Source: Gamarada debralockiae
Lineage: Eukaryota > Ascomycota > Leotiomycetes > Helotiales > Hyphodiscaceae
Assembly: GCA_002803225.1 (NCBI GenBank)
Contig: NXFV01001684.1
Location: 16,571-80,570 of the forward strand
DNA: 64,000 nucleotides
Direction: 5' to 3'
Positions 62,101 through 64,000 of this stretch are shown piece after piece; within the stretch, counting starts at the first letter, position 1; the number at the start of each line of letters is the position of its first letter. A program made the translations under genes and the position numbers. The notes beneath the pieces were generated by a model, which had not been told where the DNA came from, made no database searches, and worked only from the letters and a program-made list of their open reading frames with translations.

Positions 62101-63115
62101 TAATGTCGACGTCGACTTGAAGGACTGGCGTGGTCGGACGCCGCTAAGCTGGGCCGCCCGGAATGGCCACGAGGCGGTTATCAATCTGCTGCTCGACAAG
62201 GGCGCCGACCTGGAGTCCAAAGAAAACAACGGCCGCACACCACTCTTATGGGCCGTCGAGAACGGGCGCGAGGCAGTGGTCAAGCTGCTGCTCGACAAGG
62301 GCGCCGACCTGGAGTGCAAAGACAAACATGGCTGGACACCACTCTCTCGGGCTGCCCTGGAGGGGCACGAGGCGGTGGTCAAGCTGCTGCTCGACAAGGG
62401 CGCTGACCTGGAGTCCAAAGATAACGATGGCTGGACACCACTCTCATGGGCGGCTCGGAACGGGCGCGGGGCGGTGGTCAAGCTGCTGCTCGACAAGGGC
62501 GCCGACCTGGAGTGCAAAGACAACTATGGCTGGACACCTCTCTCATGGGCAGCCCGGGAGGGGCGCGAGGCCATGGTGAAGTTGCTGCTCGACAAGGGCG
62601 CCGACCTGGCGTCCAAAGACAACGATGGCCGGACACCACTCTCATGGGCAAGGTGGGAAGGCAATGAGGCGGTGGTCAAGCTGCTGGTCGACAAGGGCGC
62701 TGACCTGGAGTCCAAAGAAAACAATGGCCGCACACCACTCTCATGGGCGGCCCGGGAGGGGTGCGAGGCGGTGGTCAAGCTGCTGCTCGACAAGGGCGCC
62801 GACCTGGAGTGTAAAGACAACAATGGCCAGACACCCCTCTCATGGGCGGCCCGGGAGGGGCACGAGGCGGTGGTCAAGTTGCTGCTCGACAAGGGCGCCG
62901 ACCTGGCGTCCAAAGACAACGATGGCCGGACACCACTCTTATGGGCAACAAGGTGGGAGTGGTGCAGGGCGGTGGTCAAGCTGCTGGTCGACAAGGGCGC
63001 CGACCTGGAGTCTAAAGACAACAATGGCCGGACACCACTCTCATGGGCCGTCGAGAACAGGTGCGAGGCGGTGGTCAAGCTGCTGGTCGACAAGGGCGCT
63101 GAGAAATCTCAATAA
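59101..63115 (+). CDS. NLR-like protein: SesB-type hydrolase, NACHT, ankyrin repeats
   Basis: Exons 59101-59195, 59247-59970 and 60020-63115 give 1304 residues. Residues about 15-265 are an alpha/beta-hydrolase of the SesB/lipase-like type: IVFIHGFTGHPERTWT, YWPRDL, YGYDT, nucleophile region FIPHSLGGIIVKEML (Ser about 160) and GIVFFGTPHGGADP. A NACHT NTPase follows, with Walker A KPGAGKSTL (about 398) and Walker B ACFIDALDECDEG (about 505), then VFFSSRHYP. From about residue 972 ten ankyrin repeats run to the C-terminus, separately annotated. This hydrolase-NACHT-repeat architecture is a known fungal STAND/NLR type: the repeats sense a ligand, the NACHT oligomerises, the hydrolase is the effector. 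The first exon and start (ATG 59101) rest on the splice GA|GTGAGT and are the least certain part. The MITE lies 435 bp upstream. Confidence 0.9.
62117..63112 (+). repeat. Tandem 99-bp ankyrin repeat array
   Basis: Ten units of 33 codons (the last truncated, the ninth one codon longer) with consensus NDGRTPLSWAAREGxEAVVK and then LLLDKGADLESKD. Units differ at few positions, mainly after AA(R)xG (H, R, C, N, G) and in the ESK/ECK/ASK tail. The DNA is GC-rich and nearly identical between units, unlike the AT-rich flanks. Such homogeneity implies recent duplication or gene conversion between repeats. Confidence 0.9.
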
Positions 63116-64000
63116 TTTGGCCTAGCTATAGTTCCTTCGCAGTAAACTTTATATATAATATAATAACTTTGATACAGAGGGGCCTGGGGTGGCTAGTGTT
63201 TATATACTTTATAATATTGCCACCAGGTAGTGCAAGCATATTCTAGATATCCACCTAGAACATTCTAAGAGCTTCTGTCCTCTATCTAAAATATTCAAGT
63301 CTTAACTCAATAATTTACATAATTCATTAGTTGACGATACTTAATAGGGTACCTCCTGTCACTAATCGGAACAATTATTAATACTCACTCTAATACCACT
63401 AAGGGATTAGTGGCCCTCCACCCCTAGTCTCGGGCCCGTACAAACCCAACGTACAGACTAGTCCTGGTTGATATTCTGCCTATCATCGGCGGGGCATGTA
63501 AAATAGCGTAGATCTCCCGCAAAACACTGTGCTTCTCTGATGATATCACCCCAACGATTACGGCGCGACCCTTTGTACTATATTAGTATGACCCTAAGAC
63601 TCAGGATAGTTTATAGTCACATATAGGCGGCTCGCGCATTTGAGTTTAAGGCGATTCGGCCTAGGATTGCGTGCGTGGCATAGCCCTGAAGTTTAGGCGG
63701 CGCAAATGCGCTAAATGGCCCTAAAAATACAGTGAGGCGAGCCTGTACTATAGCGTGTATACACCGTGTACATCGTACACTATTTACTCACTATACTCCT
63801 GACCTGTAATAAATCTAAAATAATTTCTACTAAATTCTACTACTCTTACGCTTTCTTCCGCGTGTCCTTGATCCCCTTGATGACCTTATCAAAGGAGACC
63901 TTTATACAAACGCGCTCTAGCTCCATAGCCTCTATAACCACCTTAATTTTCTCCTAATCAATAAGGCTATTCTTGACCCTAGCTATAATCTTATTAATAA
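63116..64000. other. AT-rich right edge with a probable element relic
   Basis: About 0.9 kb, low in GC with many TA steps. On the minus strand (about 63846-63990) a frame reads IARVKNSLID, stop, EKIKVVIEAMELERV and VIKGIKDTRKKA; the internal TAG could be a CAG changed by RIP-type mutation. It continues past the window edge. I cannot name the protein; a decayed transposon-like ORF is my best guess. Confidence 0.35.

Noticed and set aside
62047..63093. Long minus-strand open frames across the ankyrin array
   Set aside because: They are mirror frames of the repeated 99-bp units; the repeating Ser/Ala/Pro-rich product is a by-product of the sense codons.
1..64000. CRISPR array or prophage-like content
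   Set aside because: The only regular repeats are the coding ankyrin units; the DNA is eukaryotic with spliceosomal introns.

Overview
The window looks like chromosomal DNA of a filamentous ascomycete (Pezizomycotina). Genes carry short introns of about 45-110 bp with GTAAGT/GTGAGT-type donors and CTAAC/CTGAC-like branch sites. The content is typically fungal: a HET-domain protein, a NACHT-ankyrin NLR, a non-reducing polyketide synthase, Zn2Cys6 regulators and a 2EXR protein. I cannot fix the genus; a leotiomycete-like fungus is a guess. Exon structures below were read by eye from splice signals, frame and family motifs.

Layout. 1-316: 3' end of a zinc alcohol dehydrogenase. 464-~4953: ABCC (MRP-type) transporter, minus. 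5515-7500: HET-domain protein. 7871-11334: mitochondrial DNA polymerase gamma, minus. 11720-12774: SUMO-targeted RING ligase (Slx8-like). 13155-14783: CofD/YvcK-like protein, minus. 15780-19087: VWA plus RBR ubiquitin ligase. 19576-~20533: OMA1-like M48 peptidase with an in-frame stop, minus. 21471-27269: decayed NO VEIN/sacsin-like ATPase gene with frameshifts and TAG stops.

30537-49858 is a secondary-metabolism block whose content matches DHN melanin: a C2H2 plus Zn2Cys6 regulator of the CMR1/PIG1 type, a tetrahydroxynaphthalene-reductase-like SDR, an AflR-type Zn2Cys6 regulator that looks truncated, a SAT-KS-AT-PT-ACP-ACP-TE polyketide synthase, and a divergent cytochrome P450. The PKS would supply 1,3,6,8-tetrahydroxynaphthalene, the SDR would reduce it, and the CMR1-like factor would switch the pathway on. 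I found no scytalone dehydratase in the window.

50188-57619 holds a 2EXR protein, a possible oxygenase relic, a 2-oxoglutarate/Fe(II) oxygenase (minus) and the post-transcriptional regulator MKT1 (plus). At 58395-58666 there is a clean MITE (44-bp terminal inverted repeats, TA duplication). 59101-63115 encodes an NLR with a SesB-like hydrolase, NACHT and ten nearly identical ankyrin repeats. The right edge is AT-rich and relic-like. The most interesting points are the two-regulator melanin cluster, the NLR with its homogenised repeats, the VWA-RBR protein, the decayed ATPase gene, the MITE, and two apparent GC-AG introns.
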